Assembly: GCF_003711515.1 (NCBI RefSeq)
Contig: NW_021167089.1
Coordinates: 783,799 to 847,798, forward strand
Length of the DNA: 64,000 nucleotides
Reading direction: 5' to 3'
Source of the DNA: Sodiomyces alkalinus F11
Taxonomy: Eukaryota > Ascomycota > Sordariomycetes > Glomerellales > Plectosphaerellaceae
Below the pieces are notes generated by a model. The model saw nothing but the letters and a program-made list of their open reading frames with translations, made no database searches and was not told where the DNA came from. This document shows, in pieces, positions 23,356 through 32,938 of this stretch (its first letter is position 1; each line of letters opens with the position of its first letter). The translations under genes were made by a program, and so were the position numbers.

Positions 23356-24285
23356 CTACTTCTTGCCGAATAGCTTGAACTTGAGCTTGTCGGCCAGACC
23401 GATGTGGTGAATATCGCCGCCAGCAGGGGCTGCATCGGGGGAAGGGTTTGCGGACTCGGTGGGCTTGACTTCGTTGCCGGCGCCGCCCCGCCCGGTATGG
23501 TGCTCAGCGCCGTCGGTGGAGGCACGGTAAGCCGTGGGGGGGACGATATCCTTGTCAGCGCGGCCGGTTGCCGCGGACTTGACGCCCGCGTCGCCGATGT
23601 TTCCGGCACCTAATCAATCGGTTCACGTTCCAGGGTCAGTATCAATCGATGCTTGTACCGCGGAAATGGAGAGAGAAAGGACGCAAGGGGAGACCGGACG
23701 AGTCCAAAGCTGCGAGGAAGATGAGAGAGCTGCTAGTCAGACAGCCAGACAGCCAGCCAGCCAGTTTTGGGTAGTCAGCTTGGCGCCAAGTGGAGTCCGG
23801 GGAGAAGTCGAAGGCCCAAGCTCAAAGCCAGGACTACCCAGTTGATTACCCCCACACTCTTTTCGCGATCCCCCTTCTCCCATCACCCTGCCTGATACGG
23901 ATACGCGCTTGCAAACGTGGGCGCGACAGAGCGTGGAGCGAGCACACCGGTCGATAAAGGTGTGGAAGCGGCCGGCAGTAGAATTGAGCGACTGGTTGAC
24001 TGACTGGACTGGACTCGTCTGACTGACTGACTGACTGACAACTGGCGTCGATTCGTCCTCATCCGCATGCTTTGCGCTCGTCCTCTTCCTCGCAGTGGTC
24101 CAGCAATGAGAGGGAGGGAAAGAGGGACGTCTTCGTCACTCACCACCACGTCCTACACTGTAGGCGCCATCACCATGGCTACCCTCAGGGCCAGCCCGGA
24201 CAACCGAGCCATCGGCGTAAGGCGTGTCATCGGGGTGGATGTTGCCCGCGCCACCACGGCCATGCGAAACCTCGGGGGTGGCCAT
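23356..24285 (-). CDS. DUF3602 small repeat protein
   Basis: Two exons, 24285-24144 and 23609-23356, giving 131 residues. The protein is built on a repeated GRGGAGN motif: SHGRGGAGNIH near residue 9, VGRGGAGNIG spanning the exon junction near residue 46, and TGRGGAGNEV further on. This repeat defines the fungal DUF3602 family, whose function is unknown. The intron (GTGAGT ... GATTAG) interrupts the second repeat inside a Gly codon, and the reconstruction restores it perfectly, which supports the model. The C-terminus is a basic, hydrophobic LADKLKFKLFGKK tail that could touch a membrane or nucleic acid. The 534-base intron is the longest in the window. It contains no recognised gene, although short open frames run through it. 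Confidence 0.85.
24019..24038. repeat. (CTGA)5 microsatellite in the DUF3602 intron
   Basis: Five CTGA units, with related CTGACTGG/CAGACAGCCAG-type sequence nearby (also ~23,735-23,765), inside the single intron of the DUF3602 gene. Confidence 0.8.
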
Positions 24286-26417
24286 CGTGTGGGGTGAGAA
24301 GAATGTCGGGGAGCTTGGGCCCTCGTAGGTGATGGATCTCTGTAGCTCAAGGCAAAAGCAAAAGCAAAAGACAATCAGAGCAACAGGCGGGTGACGAAGG
24401 ACAGGAGGAAGAGGGAGAAATCAGACGACGCGAGATGAGTCTACCTTGGAGCCAGATGGGTGTTGTATTTAAGTATCTGTAGAAGCAACCACCCCCGGCC
24501 GCTGGTGCTGCCGCTACCTTACCCTTGATAAGCGTAAATAGTAAAGATAAGTCCCGACGACTGGGATCGGGAGCACACATGTCACTTCGACTTCCCCACC
24601 CCTGATCGTCTCGATGTTCTTCCCGTCCTAATTTATTATTACTGCCCACCCCGTTTTGAGCGATTCATACACACGCCCAGTATCCCCGTTCAGCGACCTT
24701 TCCCAAACAGGCCACGAAGAGTCACCGAAACCACAGAGGACTTAACTTCGGACTCTGTAGCTAACCACGAACGGCACCTTACGCTGCGAGCCAGCCGATC
24801 GCACACTACGTGTACACCATCGTGAAAGTACCCTGTACATGCGCCTGTCACAGCCGCACGCGGGATGTAACCACCTCAGGCACCCATCTCCATGAAAATA
24901 AAATTTACAGCCCTATTAGTACCTACCTACCAGTACCTTAGTTTTCCCAGCTTGGTAGCCTGGCCTTTCTAGTAGCTGCTGGCTATATGAGTAAGGTAAG
25001 GTAGACCACCAGATTCGTAGTACTGGTGCTCTGAAATTATACGACGACCATCGAGCTAACCGATTCTCTATCTCTCAAGCCCGCTCAACTTCTGCTGGAC
25101 TAGGAGTATGCCAAGAACAGATGACCACAAACAGACCTATTCGCACCCATCTCACTATATGTACCTTATATCGGACGTCCTATGTGATTGGTATCCTGGT
25201 GTTACCTGTAATTTAGCCCAGTCGTGCCAAGTCTCGATCCGTCCGTGACGTAATATCGGTACCTCATGATCCACGATAACACGCTGATAACCTGTTTTGA
25301 GTGCATCTGATTCGTCCGTCCGGTCGACCCCTGATCAATAATCCGTACACATCTCTGTCCGTCCCTTATCTACAGGTACGAGCGCTGCGGCTGTGTCGAC
25401 GGTGTCGACGGAGTGCGCTCCAAACCTATGACTGAGTTGCCCGGGGCAAATTGTTATTCATTTACTTTTCATGTAATATGGTCGTATGGTCATATGGTCT
25501 ATGTATATGTATGTATATGTATATGTACGCTCCAACCCGTGTTTAATTGTGTGTAGTGTACTTGCGGATCCGAATAAACCAATAGTGTCACGATAACGAG
25601 CGGAGTAAAATACAACTACACGTGTAGATACATCGACAGCAGCGATTTTCTATATAAAATACAGGGGTTGTATGGTATGTCTCATCATAATTTATCCTCT
25701 ACCTACCCGGGTAGGGGTGGGTATAGGTCAGAGCTCGAACAGAGAATTTTGCACTGACCAGAGCCAGGACAGAGATATCGCTGTCAACATAATGTTCTAA
25801 GACTTCGGACATCTGACCAGTCCATCGAGCTCTGACCTATAACCAGCCAAACCCGGGTAGGTATAATAACTTCTCAACAGTCGTCGTCCTCGCACGACGC
25901 ACAACTCGAAGAGTCTACAGATAATCTAATAGAAGTCTTGTTCGTATCTTGTCCTATCTATTGCCCTCCCTCCCCTTCCCAGGTCAAAGAGAAAAGAAGA
26001 AAAATATATCAGCTCTCCGGGATGCTTTCCGTTGTCTGTCTTCCCACCCCTGTTCTGAGTGCTCATGTTACACGAGAATCCTCACTTCCAAACCCATCCA
26101 ACTCCATTCCCACAAGCCTCGTCCCTCTAGTCTTGGACCCGCAGGGAGGATGGTCAAACCTGCCTAACGCCCTCGGTCCATGCCAAGAACAACAAAAGGC
26201 GAGGTCAAAACAATAAAGAAGCCAAATCGAAAACGCTCGCTTCATGCCATGATGTCTCTCTATCAGCCGGCCAATTTTCGCATCTAATCGGGCAGTGCAG
26301 TGCGTCTTGCCTGCTATGCATTGTTCAGGCTGCTGCAACACAGTCTTATACTTTTTCTCTTTTTTCTTGTTCAAGATTTGTCCATGTCGATTAAACACAA
26401 CAAAGGTCTCGAATCCC
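24286..26417. other. 2.1-kb spacer with MITE-like copy B
   Basis: Promoter side of the DUF3602 gene and 3' flank of the FUN30-type gene. It contains a GTACCTACCTACCAGTACCTTAG cluster near 24,917-24,941, a GTATATGTAT-rich low-complexity stretch at ~25,497-25,527, and the MITE-like copy B. No gene was recognised. Confidence 0.55.
25702..25861. mobile_element. MITE-like element, copy B (160 bp, inverted relative to copy A)
   Basis: The element runs from CCTACCCGGG to CCCGGGTAGG and is flanked by TA at 25,700-25,701 and 25,862-25,863. Its reverse complement aligns along its full length with copy A at 10,344-10,503. Inner matches include GTCTTAGAACAT and CTCTGTCCTGGCTCTGGTCA. The terminal inverted repeats extend inward to TATAGGTCAGAGCTCGA on both sides, more regular than in copy A. 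No open frame of interest. Confidence 0.78.
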
Positions 26418-29400
26418 TCAGGGAGGCGTCAACTGGTCCTTCATCATTTTCCGGACCTCCTTCTCCAGGTTGGCCTCGGCATTCTTCGACATCTCTTCCT
26501 CTGTGGCGCCCGTGACCTTGTTGGCCAGCTCGACCTTCTTGGTACAAGCTTTGTAAATGAGCTCCTCGATGGTGTGAGACGTTAGGAGGCGAATCACCTC
26601 GACCTCTCGTTTCTGCCCCAGACGATGAGCTCGGTTCTCCGCCTGGATGTCGTCCTGGGGATTGTCCGACTGGTCGAAGATGATGACCTTGTTTGCCGAC
26701 GTCAGGTTGATGCCCGTGCCTCCCGCGCCCGTCGTCAGGAGAAATGCGGTGATATCCTTGTTCTCGTTGAACTCGTTGATGAGATTTTGTCGCTCGTCAA
26801 CGCTGGTCGCACCGTAGAGGACGCAGTGCTTGACTCCGTCGCTGAACAACACCTCGCGGAGAATCTCAATCACCTTGGCGAACTTGCTAAAAACCAGGAC
26901 GCGGTCTCCGTTTTGTTCGTACTTGTGAATCAACTCGAGCAACTTGGTAACCTTGCCGCTTTCCATCCACGACCTATCAGGTACGTCGAACTCCGCCAGG
27001 CAAGGGTAGTCCCGGCACCACAAGTGAAGCTCAAAGTCGGAGCAATTCTTCAATTCACCGATCAGATGGTGGAGATGTGGCTGTTGGAGTTCTGTTTGCG
27101 GGACTTTCCTCATTAGGACCTTGGCCATGGCCTCGACCTTCTTATCGTCAAAATATCGACGGAATAGTTGAGGGTGGACGGCCGCCTTGCGCAGTTGTAT
27201 CCAGGGGTTGTTCTGGTCATTCTGCCGGGCGTTGGCCTTGTTCCGCGTGCTGGGTTCCGACTTGAATAACTTCTCGTAGCTCTCGTAAAGGTCCTTCTGC
27301 GCGGGGGCGAGGTCACAGTATACCACATTGCATACCTTGGCCGGCATGTCCGTGACCACTTGGTATTTGCGTCGCTGCAAAATGAACGGCTCGAGAATGT
27401 TGCGAGCGCGGTTGACCCGCTCGCCGTAAAGGAACGCACCGTTGTTGACGTCCCGAAACGTCACCTTTTGGCTGAACATGTACTGTAGGTGCTCCATGTG
27501 CGGTTTGAACATCTTGGGGTCGATGAAGTTCAGGAGTGCGAGCATCTCCATCAGATTGTTCTGCACCGGCGTGCCCGTGAGAAGCATCCGCCACTGTGCC
27601 TTGATCCGGATGAGGTCCTTGTAGATCTTGGTCTTCGGATTCTTCATTTTGTGGCCTTCGTCAAAGATGGCCGCATTCGGCCGGAGCTCGGCAAGAGCTT
27701 CAATGTCTTCTTCCTTCCCAACTTGCGAGTAGCTAGTAAGGACAACGTGGTATTGCTCGGGATCCGAGAGCATCTCTTCGGCGATGTCCTGCCGGCGAGG
27801 TCCCTGATAGACAAGAACCGACAGATCTGGGGCGAATTTTTCGAATTCTGCCTCCCAATTGGAGAGAGTGGACGGTGGAACAACGACAAGATTGGGCCAA
27901 GGACGCACAGCATCTCTGTCCTCGTCGTAGCTCTCGACAAAGTGAGCAACGAGAGAAATGACCTGGCACGTCTTGCCCAAGCCCATCTCATCGGCGAGGA
28001 TGCAGCCGTAACGGCTCTTGTAGAGGAGCGACATCCAGTTGAGGCCGTACAGTTGGAAAGGACGCATTTCGCAGTGACCATCCATGAGCCGAGGCTGGCG
28101 GGGAATAGGAGGGTCCATGTACTTCTGGCCCTTGAGGCTATTCGGCGTCAGGGGAAGTTCCGGGTCGGACACGGGCGGAACGCTGCGTTTCTGGCCCTTG
28201 AAATCCAGATCCCACTGGCTCGTCTCGTCTTTGACGCGCGAGGCATTGCGCTCACACTCAGCCACGACGTCGTCGATAGCATTTGTGGCCTTGGTGAACT
28301 CCATGATTGCTTCCACCAGGACCTCGCCGATAGCGAACTTGGCAGACTTGCGACTGCCTTTCTTTGGGACCGTGACCCGCTCCACTTGAGGAATATCATG
28401 AAACGGCCTCTTGCTGACAATTGCCTTGAGCTCATCTTGCTTCATGTTGGTCATGGCGGCAAGGTCTTCAATTGGAACCATATTGATAGTGTTCAACGCC
28501 TTATCCTGGAGGCTCTCCTTGGCAGACTCAGCAATCTCGCCTCGCATGTCGTCGTAGTCGTCATCTTTATCATCAGAAAGGAGGATATGCTCATGGGCTA
28601 GCTCATCAATGTCGGCAAAATCTTCAATCGCGGGCTGGGCCACGGGCTGAGAAGGTGGGGTCGGGGATCTGTTGGGGCGTCGTCCCTGCACAAGGCGGCG
28701 TCGGGGCTTCGGTTTGGTCTCCATTGCGGGAGCCGAGGCGAAATGTTTGCTAACTTTTGAGGACACCGGAGCGGAGGGTTTTGCCGGCTTCGAAGACTCT
28801 GAGGTTTTTAGGTGGGAGGAGCTGGATTTATTGGGCACAAAATTCAGCCTGTTCAGATGCTTGCCTTCGACCAGATAGTTAATCGCATCGTTGACATTGT
28901 TCTGACAAGCTGCCAGTGCCTCCCGGCAAAGACGCCTAGGGATGGTATGGCTCAGTGCATCGAATACAGAGTCGACCTTCTCCTGCAGTTCGTCAACCGG
29001 AACGTAGGAGAAGGCCGAGACATGTTTCTTAAACGCTGTTGGTCGAATCTCGCCTCTAGTCGCTTTGGCCTGATCCTCATCGTCGGACGAGATGAGGACT
29101 GGTTCAGCTGCGGGCCGCTTGATGCCCCGCGATGCTGTCTGAACTGCCGGGGGGGGTCTAAAGGAGGTGCCAGCCGGTGCGAGCCGCGAAGCGAAAGGTG
29201 CGGTGGACCTTGGGGGACTCGACCTGGGGTCATCGGGTCTAGACCGGAAGGGTGACGATGCAGGCACCTCGACAATACTGCGAGGAGTGACGGGAGAAGA
29301 CACGTCGGCGGATTGAGGAGCAAGGGTGGTGCGTGGTACAATCTGCGTGACCTGCGTAACATAGGGGGAGCAGGGCACAGTATCGGTGGTTAATTCGTCC

Positions 29401-29495
29401 ATATCGTCGAGTGAGGTGTGGTGATGGGACAGGGTACTTCGGTTGCCGGCCAAGTCGTTAGGTAGACGAAGAGGAGAAGAAGAGAAACCAGCCAT
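26418..29495 (-). CDS. FUN30: SNF2-family ATP-dependent chromatin remodeler, FUN30/Fft type
   Basis: One long exon of 1,025 residues from ATG 29495 (MAGFSSSPLRLP); upstream in-frame ATG 29666 would add 57 unlikely residues. The N-terminal ~170 residues are Ser/Pro-rich and disordered. Residues ~165-215 (EKVDSVFDALSHTIPRRLC and following) resemble a CUE ubiquitin-binding fold. The SNF2 motor follows: LYGLNWM, DEMGLGKTCQ (Walker A, about residue 500), DEGH (motif II, about 611), then the C-terminal lobe with VLVFSKFAKVIEILREV, TGAGGTGINLTSA (about 925) and AHRLGQKREVEV. CUE plus SNF2 is the layout of yeast Fun30, fission-yeast Fft proteins and animal SMARCAD1, which act in heterochromatin maintenance and DNA-end resection. 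It is divergent from VMA21. Confidence 0.93.
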   Translation of the reverse strand: MAGFSSSPLRLPNDLAGNRSTLSHHHTSLDDMDELTTDTVPCSPYVTQVTQIVPRTTLAPQSADVSSPVTPRSIVEVPASSPFRSRPDDPRSSPPRSTAPFASRLAPAGTSFRPPPAVQTASRGIKRPAAEPVLISSDDEDQAKATRGEIRPTAFKKHVSAFSYVPVDELQEKVDSVFDALSHTIPRRLCREALAACQNNVNDAINYLVEGKHLNRLNFVPNKSSSSHLKTSESSKPAKPSAPVSSKVSKHFASAPAMETKPKPRRRLVQGRRPNRSPTPPSQPVAQPAIEDFADIDELAHEHILLSDDKDDDYDDMRGEIAESAKESLQDKALNTINMVPIEDLAAMTNMKQDELKAIVSKRPFHDIPQVERVTVPKKGSRKSAKFAIGEVLVEAIMEFTKATNAIDDVVAECERNASRVKDETSQWDLDFKGQKRSVPPVSDPELPLTPNSLKGQKYMDPPIPRQPRLMDGHCEMRPFQLYGLNWMSLLYKSRYGCILADEMGLGKTCQVISLVAHFVESYDEDRDAVRPWPNLVVVPPSTLSNWEAEFEKFAPDLSVLVYQGPRRQDIAEEMLSDPEQYHVVLTSYSQVGKEEDIEALAELRPNAAIFDEGHKMKNPKTKIYKDLIRIKAQWRMLLTGTPVQNNLMEMLALLNFIDPKMFKPHMEHLQYMFSQKVTFRDVNNGAFLYGERVNRARNILEPFILQRRKYQVVTDMPAKVCNVVYCDLAPAQKDLYESYEKLFKSEPSTRNKANARQNDQNNPWIQLRKAAVHPQLFRRYFDDKKVEAMAKVLMRKVPQTELQQPHLHHLIGELKNCSDFELHLWCRDYPCLAEFDVPDRSWMESGKVTKLLELIHKYEQNGDRVLVFSKFAKVIEILREVLFSDGVKHCVLYGATSVDERQNLINEFNENKDITAFLLTTGAGGTGINLTSANKVIIFDQSDNPQDDIQAENRAHRLGQKREVEVIRLLTSHTIEELIYKACTKKVELANKVTGATEEEMSKNAEANLEKEVRKMMKDQLTPP

Positions 29496-30226
29496 GATTG
29501 AACACCAGGCTGGTAGTTGTGGAAGTGATGCTATGCCAAGTTTGGCTTCGCATTGAGCAAGAAGGGTTCGAGGGAGGGTGGACAATATGTGTGCGTGTGT
29601 GATAGTGAGGAAAAATTCTATAGTTCGAACAAGGGAAAAGAAAGCCGGAAAAACTCTTTGTCGCAAAAAGAAAAGAGAGTATGTGAAAGAAAGGACTGCG
29701 TCTTGAACGAAAATGAGGAGAAGAAAGCAAAAAGGTATGTTCTATCAGCAGAGAACAGGCACGCTAATGTTAAGACTCCAATAAGCCTCCTGCCTTCTAT
29801 TTTCAAGGAAGGAGGAGGTGGCCGTTAGATTTTGGAGGTTCGCGGGGAGACGCGCTCAAGCCTCCCCTCTTGACGCGCGATAACACGTGACCTCCTTAGC
29901 CTCTTAAGTGCTTGTTTAAGTAAGTAAGCCCCACTACCTTCTTAGCCACCTACTAAAATGTATCCAAACAAAGCTGCATATCTCCCTTGAACAATGGTGT
30001 GTCTTTTCAAGAGGGGTGTGAATGAAATTTTAACACAACGCTTCCTGCTATCAAGAAGATCCAAGTAATTCAAACATCAGTGTTTTACTAAACTGTAAGG
30101 GATATAGAAACCAGCCATCTCTTACTTAATAAGGGACTTATTAACACCTGTAATCAGACATCTCTTCTGCGCCCCTTCCAACAGACAAGACACTCTTCTC
30201 ACTAGCAACGAACCTGAGTTATCAAA
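29496..30226. other. Divergent promoter, FUN30-type gene / VMA21
   Basis: 730 bases between divergent genes, so it should hold both promoters. It includes A-rich stretches around 29,620-29,760. No specific site is recognised. Confidence 0.55.
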
Positions 30227-30697
30227 ATGGCAACACGACGCATCATCTCAACAGAGAAGACTATCCTCGACCAGGATGATCCGTCCAGACCCGACCAAGC
30301 CGATAGCCCCAAATCCGACATCACCCCAGCCGTTCCGACAGATGTAATCCTCAAGCTTCTGGGCTTCACTTTCGCCATGATCGTCTTCCCAATCGGTTCC
30401 TACTTTGTGACAGTCGACACAATCTTCAAGGGTAGGCAATGGTCTCCTCTGGTCCCCTTTCGTTTGGATTCTATGATCCGATGCTCATGCCTTGACCCAA
30501 TATTGATGGATGATGCCCCCCAAACGCTAACGAGTATGCAAATCTCAGGAAACTCGACATTCGCAGGGGGATTCGCGGCCGTCATGGCCAATGTTGTTTT
30601 AATCGCCTATGTCATCGTCGCAATGAGAGAGGATCAAAGCGAGCGTCACCAGCAGGGGAAGCCACCCAAGGGGGCGGAAGCAAAGAAAGACCGCTAA
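30227..30697 (+). CDS. VMA21: V-ATPase assembly factor Vma21
   Basis: Two exons, 30227-30431 and 30549-30697, giving 117 residues. Vma21 is an ER membrane chaperone that assembles the V0 sector of the vacuolar proton pump. A hydrophilic N-terminus is followed by two predicted membrane helices: about residues 39-65 (VILKLLGFTFAMIVFPIGSYF) and 74-94 (GGFAAVMANVVLIAYVIVAM), joined by the short IFKGNSTFA loop. The protein ends AKKDR, with Lys residues in positions compatible with a KKXX ER-retrieval signal. The intron (GTAGGC ... TCTCAG, 117 bases) is a multiple of three without an in-frame stop, so an unspliced message would read through with 39 extra residues. Spliced, the sequence matches the family. 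Confidence 0.92.
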   Translation: MATRRIISTEKTILDQDDPSRPDQADSPKSDITPAVPTDVILKLLGFTFAMIVFPIGSYFVTVDTIFKGRQWSPLVPFRLDSMIRCSCLDPILMDDAPQTLTSMQISGNSTFAGGFAAVMANVVLIAYVIVAMREDQSERHQQGKPPKGAEAKKDR

Positions 30698-31315
30698 GCT
30701 CAACTTTCTTCTGCTTTCCATTGGTCACGATTTGTGGGCTTTTGCTGAGTTTGTCTTCAGTCTATGCATGTTATATTGATTGTCAACCCCTCCTTAAGAG
30801 AGAAACAGGAGAATATGCTCTCTATAATCCGTGGCTGAGGTGTTATTTCGGGGGGGGGAGGGGGGGGTGGAAGTAATTACTTGTGTGTCCACGGTTACCA
30901 TCAACTTTTTTCGCCCTCTCGACTTTTTTAATATCGTCGTCGGGCAGAATATCCCGTCATCGGTCATACAAAAAAAAAAAAAAAAAAGGGAAAAAAGTAA
31001 AGAAAAGTAAAGGAACTCCTCCAACGCCAGACGCGGGCAAGATCTCTGTCACCACGTGCACCGTAGTCCACGGGGGAACCCCTATTTCCCTCTGTATACC
31101 GAAAGCTATATTTTCCTTCCAAAAAGCCAAAACCAGGGGTTCGACCGAATGCGAATAGAGCCAAGCTACCTGCCAGGGCAAGAGAAGCTAGACACGGCGC
31201 ACCAAAGTGCCGCTGCAAAGCGCAGGTGCATGCGGATATCCCGCAGAGAAAACGGAGCCAACACCATGTACTAAGAATCCGCTTGTGCTGTCCTGAAATC
31301 CAATGAGAAATCGAA
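30698..31315. other. Convergent 3' flanks of VMA21 and the DUF2406 gene
   Basis: About 620 bases, with G-rich runs at 30,850-30,870 and an A18 tract at ~30,970-30,987. No gene was seen. Confidence 0.55.
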
Positions 31316-32938
31316 TCATGAATTCTTGCTGAAGCGGCGTGAGAACCAGCTCTTCCTCTTCTCCGTCGTATCGGACCGCTGGAGGGCGCTCGGTTTCCGC
31401 AGCAAGATACTACCGCCGCTGCTGCCACCGCCGACATCTTTCCGAGGAATCGCTGGCGGGCTCGTTGTGTCACCGTGGTTCTGGCTCTGGCTCTGGTTCT
31501 GGTTCGGGCCCAGAGGAGCCAGTTGGGGTACGGCGCCGTTGGAGCCAGGAGCCCTTGGCCCGCTGCTTACCGAGAAGGCGGGTGGTTGGTAAGTGGTCGC
31601 AGGTTGACTGAAACCGATACCGTAGTCATTGATCCGTTCCCTTCGTTTGGTAGGGGACGGCCGATCGATGGAACTGTTCTCGCTGCTAGTAGGATCCGTC
31701 TGATAACCGGCCTGCTCAGAGCTGCCGCTCCCGGCTGCCGTAGTTACTGTTTCGTAGGATCGGTCCTTATGCGGGAGGGGATAGACGTTCTGGTGATGAC
31801 TGCCATCACCATGGCCCCTGGCCGGTTCTGAGAGCATTCGGGGAGTCCTCTGTCGGCTTGGTCCTGGTCCGTAGCTTCCTCCGCCGTTTTGGTTCATGGA
31901 CTCCAATTGACCCGATCGGTTCGAGTTCGAGTAATTGTAATCGAGGTGGGTACTTTCGGGTCGCATTGATGCGGGGCGACCAGCGTAGTAGCCATCGTGG
32001 GCGGACCGAGACCCATGTGCTAAACCGGCCGTGTCAGGGATGGGGGTTCTTCTTCTTGGGACACGGACGCCTCCACGCCAGAACTCACCACCGGCATAGT
32101 AGCTGCTCCTCCGGTTCCAGTTCGCAGCCGCGTCAGTGTCTGCTTATTGTTCTGTTAGATACAAGGAGTCCGTCCGGCTGGGGTGCAGGCCAAAATTACC
32201 TGGACGGATATAAGACTTGCGCGAATAGCCACCATCGATCGCGGCCTCGAAGCTACGGATGGTATCCAAAGGTCGTTCCCAGCGGCTACGGGTGGGATTG
32301 GATAGGTCGGGTTCGGCTGCAGTACCGCACCAGTCAGTCAGAGCTGCCTTACCAACAATCGTGTGCGGAACAAATATAGATGAAGACGTACCAATTGGGT
32401 TCCCAAAAGAATCTCTATGCTGGATGGCGCGGAGAGGGGCCAGGGACGACTTGGTCATGGCCTGGACGGCGGCTAGACACGGCCGAACCGCGGCGTTAGA
32501 TAACAACAATCTAGGTATCAAGCAAGCAGCACAACGAGCGCAGTCGACTCACCAGGCTCTGCTTCGCTTATGGCCATGGTAGGATCTGCCTTGCTATGCA
32601 GGCGGTTTGCTTCCTTCTCGGCCGAAGTCTCATGCGTGTTCGGCCTAGTACGAGTATAGTCGTCAGAGCTCTTGTGAGATTTGTTGGAGTGGAAGCTCCT
32701 GCTCCTCGCCTTGGGAGTCGAGGCGGTGTGGGCTGGACCAGGCGGCCGAGCTTGGTGTGATTGCTGAGGGAAGTATTGATCGCCGGCCGAGCCGTCAGGG
32801 GAATGCTGCGACTGCGGTGAGGTGTGCGTATTGTGCGGTTTATCGTAGGGACTCTGGTGGTATGGATCCTGTTGGGCGGGAGGAGGAGGAAGGGGATGGT
32901 GACGGAACTGGTTCTGCTGGCCGCTCATTTTCTCGGAC
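31316..32938 (-). CDS. DUF2406 domain protein
   Basis: Four exons: 32938-32554, 32472-32392, 32316-32200 and 32139-31316, giving 468 residues with matching phase-1 junctions throughout. The N-terminal ~115 residues are Gln/His/Pro/Ser-rich. The DUF2406 core spans roughly residues 116-190: ADPTMAISEAEP, then QAMTKSSLAPLRAIQH, FGNPI, SNPTRSRWERPLDTIRSFE and AAIDGGY. The rest is Ser/Gly/Asn-rich, with ANWNRRSSYY just after the core and a Lys/Arg-rich C-terminus (KRKSWFSRRFSKNS). The domain is confined to fungi and its biochemical role is not established; the long flanks suggest a disordered adaptor or cortex-associated protein, an inference only. The spliced core restores the family signature across three introns, which makes the model firm. 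Antisense open frames over the last exon are shadows. Confidence 0.9.

Noticed and set aside
27489..28601. 370-codon plus-strand open frame
   Set aside because: It lies fully antisense to the FUN30-type coding exon, has no family features, and is explained by codon bias on the opposite strand.
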